Of a stretch of 45,767 nucleotides of DNA, positions 34,901 through 43,999 are shown piece by piece (position 1 is the stretch's first letter; each line of letters begins with the position of its first letter). Both the position numbers and the translations under genes were made by a program. Origin of the DNA: an uncultured Planctomycetota bacterium (lineage in GTDB: Bacteria; Planctomycetota; Planctomycetia; Pirellulales; Thermoguttaceae); assembly GCA_902770245.1 (NCBI GenBank), contig CACXSS010000033.1:1-45767 (forward strand), in the 5' to 3' direction. Under the pieces are notes generated by a model. It ran no database searches and was not told where the DNA came from. It worked only from the letters and a program-made list of their open reading frames with translations.

Positions 34901-37900
34901 GTTCCCTCGCCGGTCTTGGTAAATCCACCTGTGCTTTTAATTACACCGCTAACGGTCAACGTGTCAGACTGAACGTCAAACGTTGCCGTAGCCGTATTAT
35001 TGATATGGATTCGACTTTTAATTATCGAGTCTCCGGTTGACGTAATCGTACCAGTTCGAGCGCCGAAGTCCAAACCGGTAGCCCCGCTATTGAATGCGTA
35101 TTCTTCTTCAACAACGCCGCCTTCCAGGGTTACGTTTGTAATATGAGTATACGTAGAGGGGATTAACGTACCGCGAATAACAAGATCGTTGGGCGAACCG
35201 TAGCCAAACGGGTTGTGCGCGTGCGCTTCCATCGTCGCTCCGGATTCAATGGTTACGACGCCAGTCCCGAAAGATCCTCTTTGGGCGTTGGGAGAATTCG
35301 TAATAACAAGCCCTTCTTTAATTGTAAACGGGTTAGTAAAAGTATTCGTAGCTGTTATGTACAAAGTTCCTTCGCCGAGCTTGGTTACAGTGCAGTTCCC
35401 GGCGTTCCATGAAATCACACCTGTTAAATTAAGCTGTGAATTAGCGGCAGTGGTAATATCAAAGGATCCATCGGTTCGAAGTCTGATAGGAGCGGAAATC
35501 GTTGAAACGGTAGGATTAGCAGCCGTTGCGCCGTCCAAAGCGTAAGAATAGAATTTAACGCCCGTGTTCAAGATGTCATACGTGCCGCCGCTGGACGACT
35601 TCGCCGTGCCGCCGTACATGTGAAGTTCTGTATTGTTGAGCGTTTCGTTCCCTTCGGAATTGTCCATCGTGCCGTAGATGTACATCTTGGTTGTAGACTC
35701 GCCGTAACCAAGAGAATCGTGCGTAGCGCATAACAGCGTCGCGCCCTGAGCAATAGTAATCTGACCGTTAAACCGCTTGCCGTTTCCAAAACCGCCGGTA
35801 ATCTGAAGCGTTCCTTCCTGAAGATCGACGTTATTATTAATCCAGTTGCTGGTTGTAAGCGTTCCCGCTCCGGATTTAACCGTTTTGGCAGAACCGTTAT
35901 TGGTAATCGTATAACCGATCGACATGGTTTCTTCTTCGCCAGGAGCGAATTCCAAAATGCCGCTGTTATTAACAGCCCCGGTTCCGAGCGAGCCTTCGCC
36001 GGTAACCTTAAGCGTTCCGGCAGAAATCGTCGTTCCGCCGGTATAGTCGTTAGCGCCGGAAAGAGTCAGCGTTCCGTTACCGGCTTTTGTCAAAGCGCCT
36101 GCGCCGGTAATGACGCCGGAGAACTCCGAATTATCCGTATTATTAATAGTAACCGCCTTACCGCTGTTGTCAAGATTTCCAGAGCCGGCAAGGTTGTACA
36201 GCGTTCCGCCTGCTGACAGAACCAGCGTACCAGCAGAAATCGTTGTATTGCCGGTGTATGTGGGAGCTTGAGACAGAATCAGCGTACCAGCGCCAATCTT
36301 ATCTACCGCGCCTGTACCGGAGACCTGACCGTCAATTGTTAACTCGTAGTTTTCGGCAACCTCAACAGAACTATCTACGTTTACAGAAACAGATTTGGGA
36401 TATGCAACAGAATTGTCGCCGCCAGCAATGAGCTTGATTCCGTATTTATCATTTTCAGCGCCGCTAATTACCCAGTTCTCATTGATGTCGTCTGTATTGG
36501 CAAACCAGAACGGAGCAGCTCCCGGCGGAACGTCAGTTGGAGTAAGAAAGACGTTATTAGAATTTGTCGTCAACGTCCAACTGGCTGTTGGAAAACCAGA
36601 GACCGTAACTTGCATATTGCTCACTTCCCCTACCGTACCGCCGTTCTCTCCTGTCATAAGCTGAATTGGAGATGAAGCTGCGTTATTCCACCAGGCAGCT
36701 TCATCTGCATAATTGAACGACAGATCAATTACGCCGGATTTCAAACTGACAGATTCGGAAAAAGTAAGCCAGTCGGAATCATAATTTCCGTCGCTGTCGT
36801 TTATATCAAAGTGGATTGTACCGCCATTGAGCGATAAAGAATTAACGTCAACTTCCGTTGTGGTTGGAGAACTGCCGAGAATAAAAGATCCGCCTGTAAT
36901 TGATACGTTAGAGCTGGATAAATCAATATCGGTTTGAACCGCTGCGCCGCTCTGAATCGTCAGTTCGGTCGAATACATGGACGAACTTTCTGGCAGGAAA
37001 AGCGTACCTTCTGATACGGTTGTTGGACCTTTGTAATATGCGCCGACCAAAGTTAAAGTTCCTGCGCCGGTTTTAGTCAGCCCGCCTTCTCCTTCCATAG
37101 AGTTGGTAAAAGTTACATTCTGACCATTGGTGTTAATTGTACCGACAGCGTCAGAATTAATTGTTACATAATTCTGAATTGCAGGATTCGGAATATTAAC
37201 CTTCAAAGTGGAAGCGCCGTTGAACGTTATCGTTCCCGTTCCAAGCGCGGTTTCAGAATTCATTTCCAGCGTTCCTTCTGAAAGCGTCGTTCCGCCGGAA
37301 TGAGTATTTTCTCCGGAAAGAGTCAATGTTCCCGTTCCGATTTTTTCCAGCTGCATGCCGTCCTGAATTTTACCTGTAAACGTAGACGAACTATTGTCGG
37401 CGCCGACTCGCAATTTACTTCCGTAACTTCCCTTGATAACGCTCAGCGTATCTGTGCATACGATTCCGTTGATGGTTTCGGTATGTCCGTTAAGATCAAA
37501 AGTTGACGTCAATCGATTGCTGCCATCTGCCCAGCTGTACATAACAAGTTTGCCTGTTGAAGTCGATCCTGCTGTGAGAACGTCAGGAATTTGTTCGTCA
37601 GCGTCCAAAACAAGCGTTCCCGCATACGTGGTAACGCCGCTGTTGTTATACATGCCTGATGAACCAATCTGCGTATCTCCCTGATAATTGTTAACCGAAT
37701 TCGTATTGTTCAAATGTGCTTGTGAAAGATAACCCGGAGCGACAACCAAAGAACCCGCGCCGGTAATCTGACCATTGAAATACAAATAGCCCTGATTTGA
37801 ACTCCAGTTATGGGAACCAATGGTTGTATTGCCAGCCAGGGTTACTGTACCATTAAGATTAACAGGAGCGCTCGCTGCCATTTGCATACGGAATTTACCG

Positions 37901-38226
37901 GTTTTTTCTGAACCATAAGCATTGCCAGAGATGTTGATATTGCAATTAAGCGTTGCTGAACCCACTCCATTAAAGTAAAGCTGTGCGTTAGCAGCCGTAA
38001 CGTTGACCGTATCTGACGAAGTCAAATCGCAATACGTCTTTCCGGAAGGCAAACCGCCAGCCCCTGCTTCATTAGGCTTAACGCGCGTTGTAAGCGAATA
38101 CGTCTCAGCCGCGGCTGTACCAATAAACAGCGTTGCCGTCAGCGCGACAGCAAGCGCAAAGCGGACTGCGCCAAAAGATCTCTTTGTAACAATCATAGTC
38201 AAACGATTTAGAAATGGAGTTTTCAT
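31984..38226 (-). CDS. Giant PEP-CTERM autotransporter-repeat surface protein, longer paralogue
   Basis: The protein has 2080 residues. The signal peptide is at about 1-40 (long n-region, then FALAVALTATLFIGTAAA). Beta-strand repeats of the GTGTLTLSGENTHSGGTT type fill the chain. The ~250-residue compound module (GGSF-LG, then AWWNN, then PYYYANTADIS, then SGSGAL) occurs twice, at about 37,020-36,230 and 34,860-34,060. The C-terminal 85 residues nearly match the paralogue (LWAAEGAEYKLVSDDGF, GRTDGLYLIGLGAGPIP) and end in VPEPSTWALLILG plus a basic tail, a PEP-CTERM sorting signal. It is likely exported and anchored or released by an exosortase system, not in this window. No enzyme domain is visible. 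It is first in a probable two-gene unit with its own promoter at 38332-38360. Confidence 0.9.
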   Translation of the reverse strand: MKTPFLNRLTMIVTKRSFGAVRFALAVALTATLFIGTAAAETYSLTTRVKPNEAGAGGLPSGKTYCDLTSSDTVNVTAANAQLYFNGVGSATLNCNINISGNAYGSEKTGKFRMQMAASAPVNLNGTVTLAGNTTIGSHNWSSNQGYLYFNGQITGAGSLVVAPGYLSQAHLNNTNSVNNYQGDTQIGSSGMYNNSGVTTYAGTLVLDADEQIPDVLTAGSTSTGKLVMYSWADGSNRLTSTFDLNGHTETINGIVCTDTLSVIKGSYGSKLRVGADNSSSTFTGKIQDGMQLEKIGTGTLTLSGENTHSGGTTLSEGTLEMNSETALGTGTITFNGASTLKVNIPNPAIQNYVTINSDAVGTINTNGQNVTFTNSMEGEGGLTKTGAGTLTLVGAYYKGPTTVSEGTLFLPESSSMYSTELTIQSGAAVQTDIDLSSSNVSITGGSFILGSSPTTTEVDVNSLSLNGGTIHFDINDSDGNYDSDWLTFSESVSLKSGVIDLSFNYADEAAWWNNAASSPIQLMTGENGGTVGEVSNMQVTVSGFPTASWTLTTNSNNVFLTPTDVPPGAAPFWFANTDDINENWVISGAENDKYGIKLIAGGDNSVAYPKSVSVNVDSSVEVAENYELTIDGQVSGTGAVDKIGAGTLILSQAPTYTGNTTISAGTLVLSAGGTLYNLAGSGNLDNSGKAVTINNTDNSEFSGVITGAGALTKAGNGTLTLSGANDYTGGTTISAGTLKVTGEGSLGTGAVNNSGILEFAPGEEETMSIGYTITNNGSAKTVKSGAGTLTTSNWINNNVDLQEGTLQITGGFGNGKRFNGQITIAQGATLLCATHDSLGYGESTTKMYIYGTMDNSEGNETLNNTELHMYGGTAKSSSGGTYDILNTGVKFYSYALDGATAANPTVSTISAPIRLRTDGSFDITTAANSQLNLTGVISWNAGNCTVTKLGEGTLYITATNTFTNPFTIKEGLVITNSPNAQRGSFGTGVVTIESGATMEAHAHNPFGYGSPNDLVIRGTLIPSTYTHITNVTLEGGVVEEEYAFNSGATGLDFGARTGTITSTGDSIIKSRIHINNTATATFDVQSDTLTVSGVIKSTGGFTKTGEGTMKLTAANTYSGNTTVSGGTLLLTNTGSLTSPNVTVNENGTFQTGANIASTNIVLNGGSFIIGETAASANLAAASLTMNDGAVYFDFNGYTAAANDYDLLTTNSVTLASGIVNLTFNSGDETAWWNNSTDSGYVLINSSSMGIDLESVQLLVNSAATDNWYLTTADNNLVLKKLDGPEPPEPPVTDPYYYANTADISADKWTIDGVNKKGVKFLEGANAATYANPVELNMNGLFDIAANHDLTVTGAISGSGALNKKGEGTLTLSGSKTFTGNITVDEGTLKVIATGALGNINAEKTVTINKDATLLFASHDVLGTAGVRSPIQIIVDGGTIANETGWFNTLNHVTLKNGGKIIDNNGHVNWQSYQLTGTVDVTADSKLDAGQISTISIGTVGANNGVIPNGVTFNVADVTQDSSTDLLVSANLTNGNGVGVTGNFTKTGAGTMTLSGENTYTGVTTVAAGVLNVTGSKFNSRLVVQSGGTAVIDAGETGVVNMAADGYHSSLMIGNGSNGTLVLNSGNVTVRNGGNNSGSVQLGTNGNCTGVLTINGGAMQVDGRILLSANNDNAKGTLNMNGGTLTLGVPGGYTTGGDPACGVLWFGQGTTTVNLNGGTIALFGTKGGSRAGSTFNFNGGTIQAVADNNTDFFTAAGSIKYYIKQGGAIFDTNGHNVKVNAKIEQGTEEGDAAGGFTKKGEGTLTMSQAPAYTGSTTVEQGTMALAAGGTLNNLSGGKLNDDDTVAVAATLDSSGQALTLNNSETSKFVGSIKANTIEKTGEGTLKIRAESPSSVTADRFTVSAGELDFRGTLNGDLFVANGATLSPGNSVGDMTVYGNVTMDVGATGLFEFSAYNAADPEFDTLTIANDGAFVIDENSIIKLYFENGDANLWAAEGAEYKLVSDDGFASGTIDLSDLLSNFNELFGLQGRTDGLYLIGLGAGPIPPGPGPEPGSGVPEPSTWALLILGAMGLLYMRKRK

Positions 38227-38331
38227 TTCTCGGACTGTGTTAAAATTTATGTATGGATATTTAGCGAGAACAGTTTATACCTTCCCGCTTTTGGAATCTA
38301 CAAAAATCCAAAATATTATTTATCAAACTAT

Positions 38332-38360
38332 ATTATACACATAAATTTTTAATTTACCAA
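38332..38360 (-). promoter_or_regulatory. Putative promoter of the giant repeat-protein pair (38227-38761 intergenic)
   Basis: TTGGTA (complement of 38355-38360), a 17-base spacer, and a perfect TATAAT (complement of 38332-38337). The leader is about 100 nt, with a possible weak hairpin (AGCGGGAA/TTCTCGCT, 38261-38290). The rest of the 535-base gap to lysS is AT-rich and shows no credible gene; two short minus-strand frames at 38556-38844 look random. Confidence 0.5.
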
Positions 38361-38581
38361 CCAATTACGAAAAATTTTTAAAAATATTTTTGGTAAAATA
38401 GATAAACTTTATCAGCTATATCGCAAAAATGGAAAGAAGGGGTTAAATCGATAGTGTCGAGGGGGAACAAAGAGCGTTTATTCTTCGCGATTCATAGATA
38501 AGAATAATTATACAGGTAAATATATTTATAATCAAGTATATCTTAACGTTTCCTGTTAAAAATATCCTTTTATACTTGCTC

Positions 38582-38609
38582 TTGACCAATTACGCAAAAT
38601 TGATACAAT
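38582..38609 (+). promoter_or_regulatory. Putative promoter of lysS
   Basis: TTGACC at 38582-38587 is followed after 16 bases by TACAAT at 38604-38609. The leader would be about 145 nt. I looked for a T-box-like antiterminator in it and found none. AACCTTTAAC lies shortly before the ATG. Confidence 0.5.
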
Positions 38610-38761
38610 AGGAAAAACATGATGCGAGATTATCCTTGTACGATTTAGAATCCTGTTTCTCCTGGAGTGGGTATTCTGTTGAACATAATGGGTGCGTTTC
38701 TCGTAACTGATAATTGTAATTATTAGTTCTACTATAACAATACACAACCTTTAACAAAATC

Positions 38762-40261
38762 ATGGCTAAGGAAGCAGTAACTGGAGCCGCAGCGTTGGAA
38801 GCGGCTCGACGAGAAAAGATGCGGCGTCTGGAAGAATTGGGCATCGACCCGTGGGGTCAGCGCTACGACGGCGCGATGCCGATTGCAGAAATCCGCGCTC
38901 GAGAATCGGAAATTATCGAAGTCCCTTCTCAGGAAGAGGGGAAGCCGGCGGAACATCACGGACCGCAAGTCAACGCGGCGGGACGCATTATTCTTATGCG
39001 GCCGTCTGGAAAAGTCATTTGGCTTAACATTCAGGATAAAACCGGGCGCATCCAGGTCATGATTGGCAAATCTCAAATTGGGGAAGAGAATTTCCCCATT
39101 GCCAAGTGCTTTGACCTGGGAGACATCATCGGCGTTGAGGGCGAATTTGTCAAAACCCGCACCGGCGAACTGACGATTTTTGCTTCCAAGATTACGTTCC
39201 TGACGAAATGCCTGACGCCTCCGCCGGAGAAGTTCCACGGCATGACTGACCCGGAACTGTGCCAGCGTCAGCGATATGTAGACCTCATCTACGGCGAAGG
39301 GACAATGGAACGCTTCCTGCGCCGCAGCGCAATTCTCAAGTCTTTGCGTCAAACGCTTGACGAAGAAGGATTTACGGAAGTTGAAGGTCCGACTCTGCAC
39401 GCGATTGCCGGCGGCGCCGCAGCTCGTCCGTTTGTAACTCATCACAACGCGCTGGACATCGACCTGTACATGCGAATTGCTTTGGAACTCCATCTGAAGC
39501 GGCTTCTGGTCGGCGGCATGGAACGCGTTTACGAAATCGGCAGAGTCTACCGCAACGAAGGCATCGACATTCGCCACAATCCGGAGTTCACGCTGACGGA
39601 AATCTATCAGGCGTACGGCAACTACGAAACCATGATGGATTTGACGGAAAAGATTATCGTCAACGCCATTAAAGCGACCGGACAGAGCTTTGTTTTGCCG
39701 TGGAAAGACGGGACGATTGACTTCACGCCGCCGTTTGCGCGCCGTAAATATTTGGACTTGGTCAAGGAAGCGACCGGCGTTGACCCGGCTGATACTGCGG
39801 CGATGGCTCAGTATGCCGCCTCTATCGGCTTGGAAACGGCTGGCAAGCACCCGGACGTCATTCTCAACGAGGTTTTCGAGGAAAAAGTCGAACCGACGCT
39901 TGATCAGCCCACGTTCGTCTACGATTACCCGGCGTCGATTTGCCCGCTGACCAAGCGCAAGCGATCCAACCCCGCTATTGCCGAGCGTTTTGAAATGTTC
40001 GTTAAGAGCATGGAACTGGCAAACGCCTATACGGAACTCAACGACCCGGACTTGCAGGAAAAGCTGTTTTCCCAGCAGTTGGAAGGACTTCCGGAAGAAG
40101 AATCGATGGCGAAAATGGACAACGACTTCATTCGCGCCTTGCGAAACGGCATGCCTCCAGCCGGCGGGTTGGGAATCGGCATTGACCGCCTTGTCATGCT
40201 GTTGACCAACTCCCAGTCCATTCGCGACATTATCCTTTTCCCGCTCCTTCGTCCAGAGTGA
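38762..40261 (+). CDS. lysS: Lysyl-tRNA synthetase, class II
   Basis: The protein has 499 residues, the usual length. An N-terminal OB-fold domain binds the anticodon (GRIILMRPSGKVIWLNIQD at about 77-95). The class II catalytic core follows: motif 1 region GFTEVEGPTLH (about 205), motif 2 VYRNEGIDIRHNPEFT (about 262), motif 3 GLGIGIDRLVML (about 470). It charges tRNA-Lys in the cytoplasm. Compared with many bacterial enzymes, motif 1 is followed by HAIAGGAAARPFVTHHNALD, which is the normal LysS substrate loop. The start is fixed by the ATG at 38762 with no earlier in-frame start. It is transcribed apart from the giant-protein pair and followed by a heptamer-array hairpin. Confidence 0.97.
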   Translation: MAKEAVTGAAALEAARREKMRRLEELGIDPWGQRYDGAMPIAEIRARESEIIEVPSQEEGKPAEHHGPQVNAAGRIILMRPSGKVIWLNIQDKTGRIQVMIGKSQIGEENFPIAKCFDLGDIIGVEGEFVKTRTGELTIFASKITFLTKCLTPPPEKFHGMTDPELCQRQRYVDLIYGEGTMERFLRRSAILKSLRQTLDEEGFTEVEGPTLHAIAGGAAARPFVTHHNALDIDLYMRIALELHLKRLLVGGMERVYEIGRVYRNEGIDIRHNPEFTLTEIYQAYGNYETMMDLTEKIIVNAIKATGQSFVLPWKDGTIDFTPPFARRKYLDLVKEATGVDPADTAAMAQYAASIGLETAGKHPDVILNEVFEEKVEPTLDQPTFVYDYPASICPLTKRKRSNPAIAERFEMFVKSMELANAYTELNDPDLQEKLFSQQLEGLPEEESMAKMDNDFIRALRNGMPPAGGLGIGIDRLVMLLTNSQSIRDIILFPLLRPE

Positions 40262-40265
40262 GTTT

Positions 40266-40372
40266 TAATTAGCAATGAGCAATTAGCAATGAGCAATTAT
40301 TGAGACGCTTTGCGATATTGCTAATTGCTAATTGTCAATTGCTAATTCCTATTCCCTACTCCCTATTCCCCG
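40266..40372. repeat. Heptamer-array hairpin between lysS and the LolE-like gene
   Basis: The left arm has AATTAGC/AATGAGC units (40266-40299), the centre GACGCTTTGCG (40303-40313), and the right arm AATTGCT units (40317-40348) that are nearly complementary to the left. CCCTATT/CCCTACT units then run to 40372, four bases before the ATG of the next gene. Confidence 0.85.
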
Positions 40373-40376
40373 AAAT

Positions 40377-42439
40377 ATGTACAAACTCAAGCTTTGCCTT
40401 CGCTATCTCCGTACCAGAATGCTATTGGCATTTACCGTGCTATGCATTATGATCGGCGTTGCTGTAATGATAGTCGTCAACGGCGTTATGGCAGGGTTTT
40501 CACATGAAATGCGCGACCGCATGCACGGCGTGCTGTCTGATGTAACGCTTGAATCGTGGAGCGCCAGCGGCTTTCCAGACGCTCAGCTTCACATGGAGCG
40601 AATTCGCAAAGTTTGCGGCGACAAAATTGTCTCGATGACGCCGTTGTGTCAGTCGCAAGGGCTTGTTTCGTTCCAGGTTGGTCAAGAGTGGATTCATCAG
40701 CCGGTTTACGTCATCGGCATAGACCCGAACGGGGAAAACGAAACCAAAGATTTCGGTCAGTATTTTCAGCATCCGCTCAATCGCCAAAAGCTGAGTTTTG
40801 AATTGCGGGAAGACGGTTACGAGCAGTCGTCCGACCCGAACCATCCTCGTATGGCTCTTAAAGACGCCGGCTGGAAATATCGGCGCAATCTCGCTCCTCC
40901 GCCAGACGTCATGCGCGAGCCGATTACCGATCCCGCTGCGGAATTGGAAAGAATCAATGCCCAGCAAACGCCGGAAGATCAAGCAAATCATCAAGATTCG
41001 TTGCCGTCATTGCCGAGTCTGCCTCCCGAAGACAACCCTCAGCCGGCGCCTCAAGATACAATGCCGGATTTGCCAGGTCTGGCTCCGCTTTCAGATGAAG
41101 AACAGACGCCTGTTTCAGACGTTTCTCCAACGCCATCCGCTCAAAACACTGTCGCAACGGACTCGCCGGAGTCAATAGCTCCTAAAGAGCAAACTCCTGT
41201 CCCGCAAGCAGAACATCAGGACGAAGAACTCAAGGCGTTTCCCAGCCCTCATAACGCAGACGAACCGGAAGCGGTCAGAAACATTTCCGGCAAAAATGCG
41301 GTCAAAGTTCAGGCAAACTACCCGCCCGCAACCGAGGCTCAAGCTGGCAATCCCGCTGACGGCACAGTGGATTTGCCGGAACTGCCTTCCGACCCCCATG
41401 CAGAAAACGAGGCTTTGGAACGCGAAGCGGCGCAGCAAAACCCGCTTCCCTTGGCGTCTCAGCCCAGCGGGTTTGTTTCCAATATAGAAAACGACCCGGT
41501 AACGCCGCCTCAAAAAGACGAGTCTGGCAGCGCTATTAACGACCCGTTCAATCAGTTCCGTCAACCGGAAAACGTTCGCGTTTTTGACCCGCGCAAAGAA
41601 CAGCACACCGGCATGATTATGGGAATTTCTCTGGCGTCAATCCGAAAGCTTGACGGCGAAGAGAAGTTTTTCTGCTGGCCGGGAAAAGACGTCAAACTGA
41701 CGATGGCAAGCGCGTCGATGCCGCCCAAGGGAATTACAGACAACTTTACCGTTGTTGATATCTACGAAAGCAAGATGAGCGAATTCGATTCCCAGTTCGT
41801 CTTTATTCCTCTGGACGCCATGCAGCGTCTGCGCGCCATGTTCGATCCGATTTCCAATAAAGGCATGGTAAACGCGATTCGAATCAAGCTCAAAGACGAA
41901 AAAGACGGTCCGATGGTACGTGACATGCTCAAAGAGGAATTTAATTCCCCGGACAGAGAAATGTACAAAATTCAGACTTGGCAGGATCAGCGGAGCAACC
42001 TTTTGGCGGCGGTCGAAATGGAGCGATCCGTTATGAACGTTTTGCTGTTTTTGATTATCGCGGTTTGCGGCTTTTCCATCATGACCATCTTTTTGATGAT
42101 TGTTTCGGAAAAGGTCAAAGACATCGGCATTCTTCGCGCCTTGGGCGCGTCGTCTTGAATTACGGACTGATGCTGGGCGTTGTCGGTTCCGTGCTGGGCG
42201 TTATCGGCGGACTTCTGTTCCTGGACAACATCAATCCGATTGCAGACGGTTTGTCGTACGTGACGGGACACCCGGTATTCCCGCCCGACATTTATTATTT
42301 TTACAAGATTCCCACTTGCGTTGAGTGGCAAACCATAGTTTGGATTGTTATTGGAACGATTGCTGTTACGGTTTTAGCCAGCGTATTTCCCGCCTGGCGC
42401 GCTGCGTCAATGCAGCCGGTGGAAACGCTGAGAAGTTAA
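40377..42439 (+). pseudogene. LolE/LolC-like lipoprotein-releasing ABC permease, frameshifted
   Basis: The start is ATG 40377 (MYKLKLCLRYLRTRM); an upstream ATG lies in repeat DNA. The first membrane helix is at about 15-40, and a periplasmic MacB-like domain follows. That domain is interrupted by a Pro/Glu/Gln/Ser-rich, probably disordered stretch of about 210 residues (about 190-400). FtsX-type helices begin near 550. The frame ends at 42158 after KDIGILRALGASS, exactly inside a conserved block. The continuation LNYGLMLGVVGSVLGVIGG to VFPAWRAASMQPVETLRS lies in another frame (to 42439). About eight residues expected between GAS and LNYG are missing, so a short deletion rather than a single-base slip is likely. 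It normally moves lipoproteins out of the inner membrane, with the LolD-like ATPase downstream. Confidence 0.8.
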
Positions 42440-42445
42440 GAGAGA

Positions 42446-42541
42446 CAGTAGGCAGTAGGCAATAGGCAATAGGGTGCAAACGACTCAAAAATTATTGCCT
42501 GTTGCCAACCATTTCCTAATCCCTAATCCTTATTCCCTATA
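42446..42541 (+). repeat. Heptamer arrays between the LolE-like and LolD-like genes
   Basis: AGTAGGC and AATAGGC units at 42447-42474 are followed by a spacer containing TTATTGCCTGTTGCC (partly complementary), then CCTAATC/CCCTAAT/CCTTATT units that end at the ATG of the next gene (42543). The core here, TGCAAACGACTC, is the least like the consensus. Confidence 0.7.
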
Positions 42542-42542
42542 T

Positions 42543-43999
42543 ATGAACGAGCAGGAAAAGCTGGAAAGACTGATGGAATATTCACGCCAATTGGCGCAGC
42601 AGAACGCGGCGGACTCCAACCAGTCCGAAACGTCTTCGGCGCCGTCGGCTTTCAAATTGGATTTGTCCGATCTGACCGGCGAATCTGACGATTTTTCGTC
42701 CAGCTATTCCTCAAGCTCAAAGTCAGATCCGTCGTCTGCGCCGGAGATTTCCATGCCTAATTTAACAGCTGACTGGGATTCTATTTGGAACTCCGGCAAA
42801 TTGGGAAAGACTCAAACGCCGTCCTCGTCAAAGTCGTCCAGTTCAAGAGATTATGATCTGACGTCCAGTCAAACGCAATATTCTTCCCCCTCAAGTTCCA
42901 ATACGTCCCGTACGGCGTCGGAAGGCATGAGACCGCGTTCCTCCTATTCGTCCGAGAATAAATCCAGCACGTCTGACGTTGACGACGATCAGTACAACTG
43001 GACGCGAACCCGGTCAACGCTTCGCGCTGCCAAGGGAGCGGTTGAATCTTACGAACGCTCGCTGAATAATCCAAACGATTTCAGTTCAGACAACGATTCG
43101 AAGTACCTCAAGCCGATTGACGAGATTATGAAGCAAAACGCCGAAGACAATGCGTCGTCTTCCGCCTCTGGAAAACCGGGTCGATTTACCGCCAACGACT
43201 TTATAGGGACTGCTAATTCTGACGCGAATACGTCGGAAAGTTCGCCCCGCACATCGCCTAAACTTTCAGGATCAATGCGACCGTCAACCGCCAAATCAAA
43301 TCAGGAAGCGCCAGCTTTTAGCGTCGATGCGCGCAAAGAGGCTAAAAACGAGCCGGATCCGTTTGAACCTAAAAAGTTTGAATCAAAGTCGTTTGAACCG
43401 AAAACGCCAAAACCAGAAGTATTATTGCCGTCACAGAAAATCATCGCTTCGGTAAAGCATTTACACAAGAGTTTTACCCGCGGCGGAATCACCGTCCCGG
43501 TTTTGCAAGACCTTTCACTCGACGTCGCCCGGGGAGAATTCACCGCGATTATCGGACAAAGCGGGTCGGGGAAATCGACGCTCCTTAACGCGATTGGTCT
43601 GCTGTGCAATATAGACGCCGGCGAGATTTTTTACGAAGGCAAACGCATCGACAACCTCTTTGCGTGGCAAAAAGACAAACTCCGCAACCTCGACCTGGGG
43701 TTGGTGTTCCAGTTTTATCATCTCTTGCCGGAGTTTACGATGCTGGAAAACATCCTCATGCCGATTATGGTGCGCTTTTCCGCGATGGAATTGCCCGCGC
43801 TTTGATTGCGTCTCCCAAACTGCTTTTGGCGGACGAACCGACAGGCAACCTCGACCAGAAAACCGGTCGGGAAATACTCGAACTGCTTTATTCGCTCCAG
43901 CGGGACGAAAAGCTGACCATCCTCATGGTTACTCACGACCCGACTATTGCCCGAGAAGCGGACAGAATGTACAAACTTTCTGAAGGAAAGTTGTTATAA
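42543..43999 (+). pseudogene. LolD-like ABC ATPase with a 300-residue Ser-rich N-terminal extension, frameshifted
   Basis: From ATG 42543 about 300 residues are Ser/Asp/Lys/Pro-rich and probably disordered. The ATPase domain then begins (IASVKHLHKSFTRGG) with Walker A GQSGSGKST and Q-loop FQFYHLLPEFTMLEN. After ILMPIMVRFS the frame is lost. The Walker B part resumes in another frame, GIARALIASPKLLLADEPTGNLD to 43999, including the H-loop VTHDPT. Compared with E. coli LolD (from memory), about 35-40 residues are missing at the join, including the LSGGE-type signature that every ABC ATPase needs. As written it cannot work. E. coli LolD has no such N-terminal extension. It is partner of the permease just upstream. 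Confidence 0.8.

Noticed and set aside
26728-37684. Many plus-strand frames across the giant repeat genes
   Set aside because: They are antisense shadows of low-complexity, Gly/Thr-rich coding sequence and have no independent start signals or domains.
38610-38761. T-box or other riboswitch before lysS
   Set aside because: No specifier loop, T-box sequence or terminator hairpin could be found in the leader.
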